From the NCBI GenBank assembly GCA_004557565.1, contig SFGS01000004.1, positions 1 through 64,000 on the forward strand: DNA of 64,000 nucleotides, in the 5' to 3' direction. This document shows, piece after piece, positions 36,158-44,612 of this stretch. Position numbers and translations under genes: made by a program. This stretch comes from Bacteroidales bacterium (GTDB lineage Bacteria; Bacteroidota; Bacteroidia; Bacteroidales; Muribaculaceae). Every line of letters begins with the position of its first letter. Within the stretch, counting starts at the first letter, position 1. The notes beneath the pieces are model-generated. The model did no database searches. It had not been told where the DNA came from and worked only from the letters and a program-made list of their open reading frames with translations.

Positions 36158-37140
36158 TGAGAATAGTGTCCTTATTTTCTGGTTGTGGCGGTTTAGATTA
36201 CGGCTTTGAGAAAGCTGGATATGATGTGGTGTGGGCAAATGAAATTGACAAAACTATATCATCCACTTATCAACTAAACCACAAACAAACTCACTTGGAA
36301 ACAAGAGACATAAGGACTTTGCTAAATTCTGATATTCCCTTTTGTGATGGCATTATTGGTGGACCACCTTGTCAATCATGGAGCGAAGGCGGTAAAGGTC
36401 TTGGGCTAAATGATGATAGAGGACAGTTGTTCCTTGAATATATCAGAGTTGTAGAAGATAAGAAGCCTAAATTTTTCTTGATTGAAAATGTAAAAGGTCT
36501 ACTGAATGATAAACATTCTTCGGCGTTCTCTCTGTTTCTACAAAGACTTTCAGATGCAGGCTACGAGGTCACTTATGCACTTGTAAATTGCGCAAATTAT
36601 AAAATCCCACAAGATCGGTATCGGGTTTTTATTGTAGGCATCAATAGTTGCTATTCTCAACATTATTTATTTCCCAATCCTATAGATTCTGCAAAAGTCA
36701 CGCTTAAACAAGCTATAGGAGACATTTTGACCGAGCCAACAAAGTATATTAATGAGGTAGTGACCGAGAATAAAAATTTTATTAACCACGATGTATATGC
36801 CGGTCCATTTGATGCAAAATTTATGGCCCGCAATCGTGTTCGAGGTTGGAACGAAACTTCATTTACAATACAAGCTCAAGCAAAAAATGAGCCATTGCAT
36901 CCACAAGCCCCAAAGATGATATACAAAAGTCAGAATAAGCGTATTTTTGCTAAAGGCTTTGAACACCTTTACAGACGACTTAGCATACGTGAATGTGCAA
37001 GAATTCAATCATTCCCAGACTCGTTTATATTCCATTACACCAATATCGCAGATGGCTATAAAATGGTAGGAAATGCTGTACCACCACGCATGGCTTTTTT
37101 CTTAGCAGAACAATTAAAACTAATATTAAAAAGACTATAA
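36157..37140 (+). CDS. DNA (cytosine-5) methyltransferase, M.HaeIII-like, copy 2
   Basis: A second methyltransferase of 327 residues, coupled to the first by the TAATG overlap. FSGCGGLDYGF at 7-17, catalytic Cys72 in GGPPCQSWSEGG, IENVKGLL, QDRYRVFIVG and GNAVPPRMAFFLA. The target-recognition part (MARNRVRGWNETSFTIQAQA, then KNEPLHPQAPKM) resembles copy 1 but differs at several positions (QASGRQCQLH against QAQAKNEPLH). It may share the GGCC target, cover another strand or context, or have drifted. Two methyltransferases for one palindromic site is unusual. Confidence 0.92.
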   Translation: MRIVSLFSGCGGLDYGFEKAGYDVVWANEIDKTISSTYQLNHKQTHLETRDIRTLLNSDIPFCDGIIGGPPCQSWSEGGKGLGLNDDRGQLFLEYIRVVEDKKPKFFLIENVKGLLNDKHSSAFSLFLQRLSDAGYEVTYALVNCANYKIPQDRYRVFIVGINSCYSQHYLFPNPIDSAKVTLKQAIGDILTEPTKYINEVVTENKNFINHDVYAGPFDAKFMARNRVRGWNETSFTIQAQAKNEPLHPQAPKMIYKSQNKRIFAKGFEHLYRRLSIRECARIQSFPDSFIFHYTNIADGYKMVGNAVPPRMAFFLAEQLKLILKRL

Positions 37141-37143
37141 GTT

Positions 37144-38100
37144 ATGGACACTTCAAATTCTTCAATATATGGCAAAGCTTATGAGTATGCTTGTATCCTT
37201 GCATTAATTGATAAAGTTGAACAATTTAGAGAAATCGAAATTGGCGAAAATAATAGCGTAATAATCGCACGCCAAAGATATGAAAGTGTAGATGATGATA
37301 TGAGAACAGATATGCTTCTTTCGGCAAAAGCGGGAATTGAAGCTATTATTAATATGGAGCCTCGTATCACAGAAGATGGCAAAGACCTGCTTACTGTCAC
37401 ATTACAACCTGACACGGCCGCAACCAAAAAAGGCGACATTAGAGATGTACTAATTATCCGACGATCTATAAAATGGGAAATTGGCATATCTGTTAAGCAC
37501 AACCATAGTGCATTAAAGCATTCTCGAATCTCTCCACATATTGATTTTGGAAAAGACTGGATGGGTGTGCCATGTTCCCATAATTATTTCGACAATATCA
37601 ACAAGGTTTTCAAAAAATTAGAAAAAGCAAAAACCGAAAATAAAAAATGGTCAGAAATAAGGAGCAAGGAAGATGATGTATACATTCCTCTATTACAGGC
37701 TTTCATGGACGAATTCACCTCGCTTCAAAAAAGTCATAACGTCACATCAAAGCTTGTGAAGTATTTAATTGGTAGTAATGGGCGAGATTATTATAAATTA
37801 ATTCATCACAACAACCACACTGCAACCATTGTTCCATTCAACCTATATGGCACATTGAACTTATCTGCTGCCAATCAGAAGCCACAAATTGAAATCCCAC
37901 CAATTAATTTACCAAACCGAATTATAGAATTGTCGTTTAAAGAAAAGTCCAAAACCACAATTGTTTTGACAATGAATAAAGGGTGGTCTATTTCTATGAG
38001 ACTTCACAATGCATCAAGTCGCGTTGAGATGAGTTTAAAATTTGACATCCAGTTACAAAGTAAGCCTGAGGATTTGTTCTATCTTGATGTTAAATGGTAA
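37144..38100 (+). CDS. HaeIII-family type II restriction endonuclease
   Basis: Predicted to cleave GGCC. The 318 residues match HaeIII in size and in long recognisable stretches: YGKAYEYACILALIDK at the start, NMEPRITEDGKDLL, GDIRDVLIIRRSIKWEIGISVKHNHSALKHSRIS and DWMGVPCSHNYFD, then KEDDVYIPLLQAFMDE. The Asp, Glu and Lys of the RDVLIIRRSIKWEIGISVKHNH region are plausible catalytic residues. It begins 3 bp after methyltransferase copy 2 and overlaps the following membrane-protein gene. AT-rich like the rest of the island. Confidence 0.92.
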   Translation: MDTSNSSIYGKAYEYACILALIDKVEQFREIEIGENNSVIIARQRYESVDDDMRTDMLLSAKAGIEAIINMEPRITEDGKDLLTVTLQPDTAATKKGDIRDVLIIRRSIKWEIGISVKHNHSALKHSRISPHIDFGKDWMGVPCSHNYFDNINKVFKKLEKAKTENKKWSEIRSKEDDVYIPLLQAFMDEFTSLQKSHNVTSKLVKYLIGSNGRDYYKLIHHNNHTATIVPFNLYGTLNLSAANQKPQIEIPPINLPNRIIELSFKEKSKTTIVLTMNKGWSISMRLHNASSRVEMSLKFDIQLQSKPEDLFYLDVKW

Positions 38101-38825
38101 TGTTTCACACATTTCATATGTATAATAATTTTTATATAAAATTGGACAATTTGAAAATCAAAAATTGGCTCAAACGCCTAAACATCTTGCATATAGTATG
38201 CTTATTTCTAATTATAGCAATTGCCCTAAATTTCGTTTTAAATATCAAGTCTGACATTGATGTGATTGGTGACAATAATGCGCCAACGATATGGCTGAAT
38301 TTTTGGGGAACATACTTGGCCGCAATTGCAGCTTTCTGCGTGATTTTTCAAAACCACAAACATAAATTACATAAAGAAGAAAGAATTAAAAACGAGCGAT
38401 TAGTTAATTACATAGTAAGGCAAGCCGAAAACAATCCATACCGTAAATTTACTGCTATTCTTACGAGAATAATGGAATACAAAAACTCCACAAATGATTC
38501 CTTCTATAAACGAGATCGTTTAAGCCTACAAATCGAACAATTAAAGATTCAAATCGACAACTTTAAAGCTGAATTACAGTTCTTTGAAATAGAATTGTGT
38601 TCAATTTTTCCGAAAGAAAAAGGTGAGTTTATAAGCCCATATGCAAAAGATTTTGAAGGTTTGCTCAAATCCATTTCAGAAGCAACAGATAAAACAAAAA
38701 AATACTTAGTTAATGGAGAAGAAATGGAGGATCTTAATATGGAAACTTTAGAAGAACAAAATCAAAAACTACAAGAAAGCACAAAGCAATTATTGAATAA
38801 TTATCACAATGGGACTAAAAACTAA
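38094..38825 (+). CDS. Two-helix membrane protein with cytosolic coiled coil, end of the R-M operon
   Basis: A 243-residue protein I do not recognise. Two transmembrane helices at about residues 30-50 (ILHIVCLFLIIAIALNFVL) and 67-84 (LNFWGTYLAAIAAFCVIF) are followed by a Lys/Glu-rich soluble region with coiled-coil character (QIEQLKIQIDNFKAELQFFEIEL and a Glu/Gln-rich end). The first ATG at 38094 overlaps the endonuclease stop; ATG 38100 or 38118 are alternatives. Its base composition matches the R-M genes, so it probably travels with them. A defence-accessory role is only inferred from position. Confidence 0.7.
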   Translation: MVMFHTFHMYNNFYIKLDNLKIKNWLKRLNILHIVCLFLIIAIALNFVLNIKSDIDVIGDNNAPTIWLNFWGTYLAAIAAFCVIFQNHKHKLHKEERIKNERLVNYIVRQAENNPYRKFTAILTRIMEYKNSTNDSFYKRDRLSLQIEQLKIQIDNFKAELQFFEIELCSIFPKEKGEFISPYAKDFEGLLKSISEATDKTKKYLVNGEEMEDLNMETLEEQNQKLQESTKQLLNNYHNGTKN

Positions 38826-38928
38826 TCCTCAACATCTAACAATCAATTAGAATGACTTTAGAGAGTTGATGTAGATAGAAATATAATAATTTATAGTAAT
38901 TTTGTGACTATAAAATGAATAAGGAGAT

Positions 38929-40260
38929 ATGATGAAACGATTTGCAATTATGATGCTGATGCTTGCGCAAGTGGCTACGGTGCTTGCCGGTCAGTATGAG
39001 CTGATTAGCGACACGCTCACAAATTCGAAGATTTATCCGGGCACCACTCATGCGCTGCAGGTGTATGTGCCCGAAAAATACAACGGCCAAGAACCTGCGT
39101 GCCTGTATGTGGGGCTCGATGGTGTGCTTTGCAACGCCCCTACCGTAATCGACACGCTGATTGCGCAGGGCAAGATGCCGGTGACCATCGGCGTGTTTTT
39201 GCAGCCGGGCGTGGTGCACGATGCCATGGGCAATGTGGTGCGCTACAACCGCAGCAACGAATTTGACCGCACTTCACCACTTTTCGCCGAATTTCTGGAA
39301 AAGGAGGTGCTGCCCGAAGTGCAAAAACTCACCGACAGCAAGGGCAACCCTATCCGCATTTCTCGCCACACCGAAGACCACATGATTTTCGGGTTGAGCA
39401 GTGGCGGTATCGCCGCATTCATGGCGGCATGGCACCGTCCCGACCTGTTTTCGCGCGTGTTTAGTGGCGTGGGCACTTTTGTGGGTATGCGTGGCGGCAA
39501 CGAGGTGCCTATGTTTGTGCGCAAGGGCGAGCCTCGTGCACTGAAGGTGTGCTTGCAAGACGGCACCGACGACGCTTGGAATCCGCTGTTTGGCAACTGG
39601 TACGAGGGCAATCAGATGCTTGCCTCGGCACTGGATTTCGCTGGCTACAAAACCAAATTCGACTGGAGCGACAGCGGCCACGATGTGGGACGCGCCACCC
39701 TCATTTTCCAAGAAGTGATGGAATGGATGTGGAAAGGCTGGCCTGCCGACGTGGTGCCGAGTGCCACCAAAAACGATTTGCTGAGCAAAGTGCTTGTGCC
39801 CGACAGCGAATGGGAACTTGCCGACACGGTGGTGAATATGCCTGCCTCTTGGGGCAACATGGTGTATTACCCCGACATGAGCCTTGCCGTGAAGGAGACG
39901 CAAGGCAGCAACTGCCTGAATCAGGTGATTGTGGACGACGGTCAGAATATGTATGAGCAGCCTTTCTACTGGCTGCACAGTTTCGATAATGCTCAACTCG
40001 AAATCGGTCCGATGGAATTTGACGCCGATGGCAATCTGTGGGTGACCACCAACGCCGGTATTCAGATTTGCGACCAAAACGGCAGAGTGCGTGGCATGGT
40101 GATGCTGCCCTGCCTTGGCGAAAAGAAGAACTGGAAAGCCATCAAAATCCAAGACGGCTCCGTTGTGCTCTTCGACGAACAGCAAAACGCCTACGTTCGC
40201 CCCTTCCGCGTAAAAGCCCCCCAAGGCGGCACCCGCCCCAAATCCCAAGGCCAAGGATAG
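38929..40260 (+). CDS. Secreted alpha/beta-hydrolase esterase (CE1/Esterase-D type)
   Basis: A 443-residue exported protein. Signal peptide to residue 20 (VATVLAG). The esterase domain (LQVYVPEKYNGQEPACLYVGLDG) has the nucleophile in FGLSSGGIAAFMA near residue 160, with downstream Asp and His (QDGTDDAWNPLFGNW, SDSGHDVG). The last 140 residues resemble a beta-propeller or gluconolactonase blade (ADGNLWVTTNAGIQICDQNGRV). It could remove acyl groups from dietary polysaccharides (inference). A strong AAGGAG ribosome site is at 38921-38926 and a TAATTTTG box at 38897-38904. Confidence 0.88.
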   Translation: MMKRFAIMMLMLAQVATVLAGQYELISDTLTNSKIYPGTTHALQVYVPEKYNGQEPACLYVGLDGVLCNAPTVIDTLIAQGKMPVTIGVFLQPGVVHDAMGNVVRYNRSNEFDRTSPLFAEFLEKEVLPEVQKLTDSKGNPIRISRHTEDHMIFGLSSGGIAAFMAAWHRPDLFSRVFSGVGTFVGMRGGNEVPMFVRKGEPRALKVCLQDGTDDAWNPLFGNWYEGNQMLASALDFAGYKTKFDWSDSGHDVGRATLIFQEVMEWMWKGWPADVVPSATKNDLLSKVLVPDSEWELADTVVNMPASWGNMVYYPDMSLAVKETQGSNCLNQVIVDDGQNMYEQPFYWLHSFDNAQLEIGPMEFDADGNLWVTTNAGIQICDQNGRVRGMVMLPCLGEKKNWKAIKIQDGSVVLFDEQQNAYVRPFRVKAPQGGTRPKSQGQG

Positions 40261-40270
40261 GTCTCTGGAA

Positions 40271-40391
40271 GTCAACGAGTCAACAAGTCAACAAGATTTG
40301 ATGGGTCAGACGAGTCCGACTTGTCCGACCCGTCAGACACCAAAAAAAACTCGTTGACTTGTTGACTCGTTGACTTGTTGACTCGTTGACT
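40271..40391. repeat. Large inverted repeat built from GTCAACGAG/GTCAACAAG 9-mers
   Basis: The left arm at 40271-40292 is two and a half 9-mers. Its perfect 22-bp complement lies at 40353-40374, with further GTTGAC units to 40391. The inside holds GTCAGAC/GTCCGAC units. It sits between the convergent esterase and helicase genes, only 4 bp before the helicase stop, and could fold as a shared terminator hairpin. Confidence 0.85.
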
Positions 40392-40394
40392 TGA

Positions 40395-42587
40395 CTACTC
40401 CTTTGTGAGCACTCGTGGGAGCAGGGTGCGCACGCCTGAGGCGAATTGCACTTCGCAACTGCCGTTGGGCTTCACCCCCACCACCGTGCCTTGACCGAAC
40501 ACAGTGTGCTTCACGATGTCGCCGATATGGATTGCACCATCGTCGGCAGCCGATGCCGGGACTTCGCTTGAGGGGTTGTCGTCGTAACTTTCGATGCCCA
40601 ACTGGTCGTTTAGTTCGTCAATCATCGCTTTTGCATTCATATAGATGTGGGGTGGAATCTTTCGCTTCACATCTATGATATTTTCGGGTATCTCCATCAG
40701 GAAGCGAGAGGGAAATTTGCCGCACTGGTTGGCTGCGCTGTAGCCCTCGCTCTCGGTCAGAATCAGTTCACGCTCGGCGCGCGTAGCCGCCACGTACATC
40801 AATCGGCGTTCCTCTTCCTCGGCAGCCTTCAAACGCTCACGAATGGCGCGATGGCTGGGGAAAACACCCTCGTTCAGCCCCATCACAAACACATAGGGGA
40901 ACTCCAATCCCTTCGCCTGGTGAATGGTCATCAACTTCACTGCATCTTCGTTGTTGCGATAGTCGGCATTGGTGTAGAGTGCGATGTCTTGCAGATAATC
41001 ATCGAGCGACACCGGTTCTTCGCCCAAGCGTAGGCTGTTTTCATAGTCCTTGATGCTGTGGAGCAATTCGGTGATATTTTCAAGTCGGTCTTCGTCCTCA
41101 TCGCTGCGATATTCCTCTTTCAGACCGCTGCTCGTGAGCACTTGGTCGAGCGTGCTGCCAATGCCACAACCCTTCGCTATCAGGGTGCGGCCAGCCTCTA
41201 TCTCCTTCACGAAATCAGCCATTTGCGTGCGGCGGAGTTCGGGCGAATCGATGAAGGCGCTGAGCGTTTCATACAGCGACATCGGCTGCTCTAAATTCTC
41301 CGCGCGCCTCATCAGCCATTCAAGCGACTTTTTGCCGAATTTGCGCGACGGCACATTGCACACACGCAAAAACGCCAAATCATCGTTCGGGTTGGCAATC
41401 AGGCGCAAATACGACAGTGCGTCCTTGATTTCCTTGCGCTCGAAGAAGCGAATGCCACCCCACACGGCGTAGGGTATGCCATTCTTAATCAACTCCTGCT
41501 CCACTCCACGCGATAGGTAAGCCGCACGGAAAAGAATGGCGATTTCACCGTAGGTGCCCTTACCTTTTTTCACCGCCTTAGCGATGGTGTCGGCTATCCA
41601 CTTACATTCCTTGCTGTCGTCGTCGGCGTGGTAATGCACCACTCGCACGGCACGAGGCTTTTCGGTGAACAAGTCCTTTGGCACACGGTTGCGGTTGTGG
41701 CTGATGATTGCGTTTGCCACATCGAGGATATCGGGTGTGGAGCGATAGTTCTGGTTGAGCACGATGTCGGTGTCGGCATGAAAATCCACAAACAACTGCG
41801 GACGCGACCCACGCCACTCGTAAATGGCTTGGTCGGGGTCGCCCACCACGCACAGGTTGCCCAGTCCGCCGCTCAAAATCGTGAACAATTCCCATTCGTC
41901 GGCATCGCAGTCCTGCACCTCGTCAATTTGCAGATAGTTGAGTTCCGACTGCCACTCCTTGCACACTTCGGGGAAATTGTGGAGAATGTAGAGCGTGAAA
42001 TACATCAAATCATCGAAATCCACGGCAAACAACCGAAGTTGCTCCTTCAGGTAATTGCAGAAAAACTGCATATCGGCTTTCGGCTCCGCCTTCGAATGTG
42101 GAAGCATAAATTGCGCCACATAGTCCATGCGCATCTTCCCTTTGGTTTTTCCGATATGGGCGAGGTGCTTGTTCACGGTCGATTTCTTTCGGTCGATATT
42201 CATCGCCTCCATAATGCGCTTCACCATCGCCTTTTTATCCTCATCGTCGAGAATGGTGAAAGTTTTCGGATAACCCAAGCGATGGATTTCCTTGCGCAGA
42301 AATTTCACGCAAAAGCCGTGAATGGTGCACACATAGTCGGTCACCAGCCCCGAATCCACCAACCTGGATATGCGGTGCTTCATTTCCTGCGCCGCCTTGT
42401 TGGTGAAAGTCATACACAGAATGTTGCCAGGGTCCACACCCAGCACATTCACTAAATAGGCATATCGGTGAGCAATCACGCGCGTTTTGCCAGAGCCTGC
42501 ACCAGCAATGATGCGCACACTCCCCTCGGTGGCTTGCACAGCCTCCTGCTGCCGTTCGTTCAGATTTTTGAGCAATTGATTCATCAT
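40395..42587 (-). CDS. UvrD/PcrA-type superfamily 1 DNA helicase
   Basis: A 730-residue ATP-dependent 3'-5' helicase for repair and replication. Opening LNERQQEAVQATEG, motif I AGAGSGKT, Ia TFTNKAAQEMKHRI, II QIDEVQDCDADEWELF, III VVGDPDQAIYEWRGS, IV LNQNYRST, V MTIHQAKGLEFPYVFV and VI RRLMYVAATRAERELIL. The C-terminal 60 residues have the tudor-like VKHTVFGQGTVVGV segment typical of PcrA. I use ATG 42587 (MMNQLLKN); ATG 42584 is equivalent. The longer upstream frame is not plausible because it overlaps the promoter. Confidence 0.95.
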   Translation of the reverse strand: MMNQLLKNLNERQQEAVQATEGSVRIIAGAGSGKTRVIAHRYAYLVNVLGVDPGNILCMTFTNKAAQEMKHRISRLVDSGLVTDYVCTIHGFCVKFLRKEIHRLGYPKTFTILDDEDKKAMVKRIMEAMNIDRKKSTVNKHLAHIGKTKGKMRMDYVAQFMLPHSKAEPKADMQFFCNYLKEQLRLFAVDFDDLMYFTLYILHNFPEVCKEWQSELNYLQIDEVQDCDADEWELFTILSGGLGNLCVVGDPDQAIYEWRGSRPQLFVDFHADTDIVLNQNYRSTPDILDVANAIISHNRNRVPKDLFTEKPRAVRVVHYHADDDSKECKWIADTIAKAVKKGKGTYGEIAILFRAAYLSRGVEQELIKNGIPYAVWGGIRFFERKEIKDALSYLRLIANPNDDLAFLRVCNVPSRKFGKKSLEWLMRRAENLEQPMSLYETLSAFIDSPELRRTQMADFVKEIEAGRTLIAKGCGIGSTLDQVLTSSGLKEEYRSDEDEDRLENITELLHSIKDYENSLRLGEEPVSLDDYLQDIALYTNADYRNNEDAVKLMTIHQAKGLEFPYVFVMGLNEGVFPSHRAIRERLKAAEEEERRLMYVAATRAERELILTESEGYSAANQCGKFPSRFLMEIPENIIDVKRKIPPHIYMNAKAMIDELNDQLGIESYDDNPSSEVPASAADDGAIHIGDIVKHTVFGQGTVVGVKPNGSCEVQFASGVRTLLPRVLTKE

Positions 42588-42608
42588 GCGATTTTCGGTA
42601 TTACCCCA

Positions 42609-42640
42609 CAAAGATAACACATTTTCCCCCAATTCCCCAA
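42609..42640 (-). promoter_or_regulatory. Promoter of the helicase gene
   Basis: Minus strand TTGG (42640-42637), 20 bp, TATCTTTG (42616-42609), about 22 bp before the start codon. The -33 element deviates by one base from TTTG. Confidence 0.65.
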
Positions 42641-42733
42641 CACCCCACCCCAAAACACATAATACCAATAATTTAAAAAAACCTCAAAAATCAAGAATTT
42701 TCAGCATCATCTACCCCCTCATAATCGACAACA

Positions 42734-42827
42734 CCATAACGTAGGAACATACCTCGGTATGTTTCGCTGCAATCGGCAATGTTCAACGCATCACCCAACA
42801 TGCCAAAGACATGTCCCTACGCTATGG
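42734..42827. repeat. Short palindromic element (94 bp) with 17-bp inverted ends
   Basis: CCATAACGTAGGAACAT (42734-42750) and the complement of CCATAGCGTAGGGACAT (42811-42827) match at 15 of 17 positions; an inner hairpin ACATACCTCGGTATGT sits at the left end. The rest of the 42588-43116 gap is AT-rich, with a TATATTTG -7 box at 43078-43085 for the LuxR-type gene. Confidence 0.75.
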
Positions 42828-43116
42828 CGTTATCATTTTGGGACATTTGATACGGTTTTTTACCAAGAAATCATTTTATCATCAGGGGGAATGGATAAAA
42901 GTGAGATTCATGGTATTGATTTCAGGTTTTCAACATTTGGTGGGGGATCACTTGTTGGTGGCAAAATTAATTGCGGAAGAAGAAAAATGCAAATTCACGC
43001 ACCCTTAAATATAGTCAAAATGCACTGATGGAGTGAATTTTATCCCACAAAAAGAGGCAAAAACGCCGATTTATCACTATATTTGCAATCACCAAAACTC
43101 ACCAATCCTCACGAAT

Positions 43117-44145
43117 ATGACACAAAAACAAACACAGGAAAAGCCAATATTAGGAAAGTGGAAAAATTTCTACAACCACCATATTCCGCAAGAGAAAACC
43201 ATTCTTGACCAACGCCGCCAGCACCTGACAGCATGGTATGTGGTGCTGCTCATATTGGGCATACTCGCCGACTTGCTGGAGGTGTCGGGGTCGTTCGACA
43301 TCTTCTATAAATACACCAACAGCGTGATGCTCGCACTCACACTGCTATACACTGGGCGCTATATCGCCATGAAAACCAGCATCACACGCACCATGGCACT
43401 GCTGTCGGGCAACACCCAACTTTTTATCGCCACCGACACCGTGTATTGCGCCCTCTCGCCCTCGGTGCCACACCCCCAAATGGTGATTCTGGTGAATATG
43501 CTCATCTTGGCAGGAAATATCATGTTTTCCATCGCCACGTTCCAAAGGGCAATCACGCTGTTCAATGTGGCTATAGCCGTAGCCACATTCTATTCGTGCA
43601 TGATATTCTCCGACAACTACGAATTTCAGCAATATTTCACAATGGTGGTGCTGCTGTTCACCTTCACAGGCATTCTCGGACTGCACATCGCGCACAACAC
43701 GCGCCAACTGCAAAGCGACTACGAGTCAATCAAGGAAGAGGAAGAAGAACTGATGCGAGTGCTCCAGCTCAACAAGGAGCAACTGAAACTCTATATCGAG
43801 CTGTCGAAGCGTGAATACAAGGAGGACGAAACACGACTCATTCTCGCAAAATTCAGTGAAAAGACACAGAAATACGTGGTTGACAATGTGACCAAATACA
43901 TCCAAGGCGAAAAATTCAACGACGATCGCATCAAGGAGCAATTCCCCGAACTCTCGCCATCTGAACGCGAAATCGTGCACCTCATTCTGCGCGGACACAA
44001 GTTGGGAGCCATCTGCACCATGCTCAACAAATCGGAGTCAAACATCAACACCCAGCGCGCCAATATCCGCCGAAAACTCGGCCTCCACCCCACCGACAAC
44101 CTCAACAAAGCCTTAGAATCCCGAATGTCCACCCCCACCAAATAA
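43117..44145 (+). CDS. Membrane-anchored LuxR-type transcriptional regulator
   Basis: A 342-residue protein with an N-terminal membrane part of about five to six helices (residues 40-205: AWYVVLLILGILADLL, SVMLALTLLYTGRY, MVILVNMLILAGNIMFSI, AITLFNVAIAVATFYSCMIF, YFTMVVLLFTFTGILGL). A coiled-coil linker follows (SDYESIKEEEEELMRVLQL). The C-terminal LuxR helix-turn-helix is FPELSPSEREIVHLILRGHKL, then CTMLNKSESNINTQRANIRRKLGL. It would read a membrane or envelope signal and bind DNA directly. The ATG at 43117 follows a TATATTTG box by about 30 bp. Confidence 0.85.
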   Translation: MTQKQTQEKPILGKWKNFYNHHIPQEKTILDQRRQHLTAWYVVLLILGILADLLEVSGSFDIFYKYTNSVMLALTLLYTGRYIAMKTSITRTMALLSGNTQLFIATDTVYCALSPSVPHPQMVILVNMLILAGNIMFSIATFQRAITLFNVAIAVATFYSCMIFSDNYEFQQYFTMVVLLFTFTGILGLHIAHNTRQLQSDYESIKEEEEELMRVLQLNKEQLKLYIELSKREYKEDETRLILAKFSEKTQKYVVDNVTKYIQGEKFNDDRIKEQFPELSPSEREIVHLILRGHKLGAICTMLNKSESNINTQRANIRRKLGLHPTDNLNKALESRMSTPTK

Positions 44146-44168
44146 CGAGATCCTGAAACTTGTCGGTA

Positions 44169-44490
44169 CAGTGGGAAATTCCAGAGGATAGATTATGCAC
44201 TGTTGCCGAATCGTGAATGTAATCAAAAACAAAAACATAAAAAACAGCCTTGGAGCAACGTGGAATGCTTCGCATTTGGCGGTGCGACTGTGCGCTTTGC
44301 GTCATTGGAAACGAGTTTCCGGCGAAAAACCCCAAATGAAACAATCTTCTGGTAGGGACGTGATATTTCACGTCCGCCCATGATAACAGTAACACACTGA
44401 ATATCAACCATCTGTTACAGAATCGAATTATCACACCACTACCATGTTTTTTTTCGGGAGAGTCGGTGTTTGCTTTATTTATCCACTGAA
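44169..44490 (+). repeat. Dispersed modular palindromic element, copy C
   Basis: About 322 bp from CAGTGGG (44169) to CCACTGAA (44483-44490). It keeps the core (ACAAAAACATAAAAAACAGCC, CTTGGAGCAACGTGGAATGC, GGAAACGAGTTTCC) and the hairpin GGACGTGATATTTCACGTCC at 44355-44374, but lacks several modules of copy B. It lies between convergent genes. Confidence 0.8.
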
Positions 44491-44518
44491 CCCCGACTTG
44501 TCTGACAACAAATCACAT

Positions 44519-44556
44519 ACAAAAAAAGCACTGGGCAGAACGGGGGTGTTCTGCCC
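44519..44556 (-). terminator. Terminator of the beta-helix protein gene
   Basis: A 9-bp stem GGGCAGAAC/GTTCTGCCC (44533-44541 and 44548-44556), followed on the minus strand by a T-run (44526-44519). Confidence 0.8.
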
Positions 44557-44612
44557 TGTGTTGGGGATTATGCGTTTACGATTATGGGGGCAATCGTTAC
44601 GGTTGCAAGGGG

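Noticed and set aside
42759..43028. 89- and 65-residue frames upstream of the LuxR-type gene
   Set aside because: They start inside the short palindromic element and run through AT-rich leader DNA.
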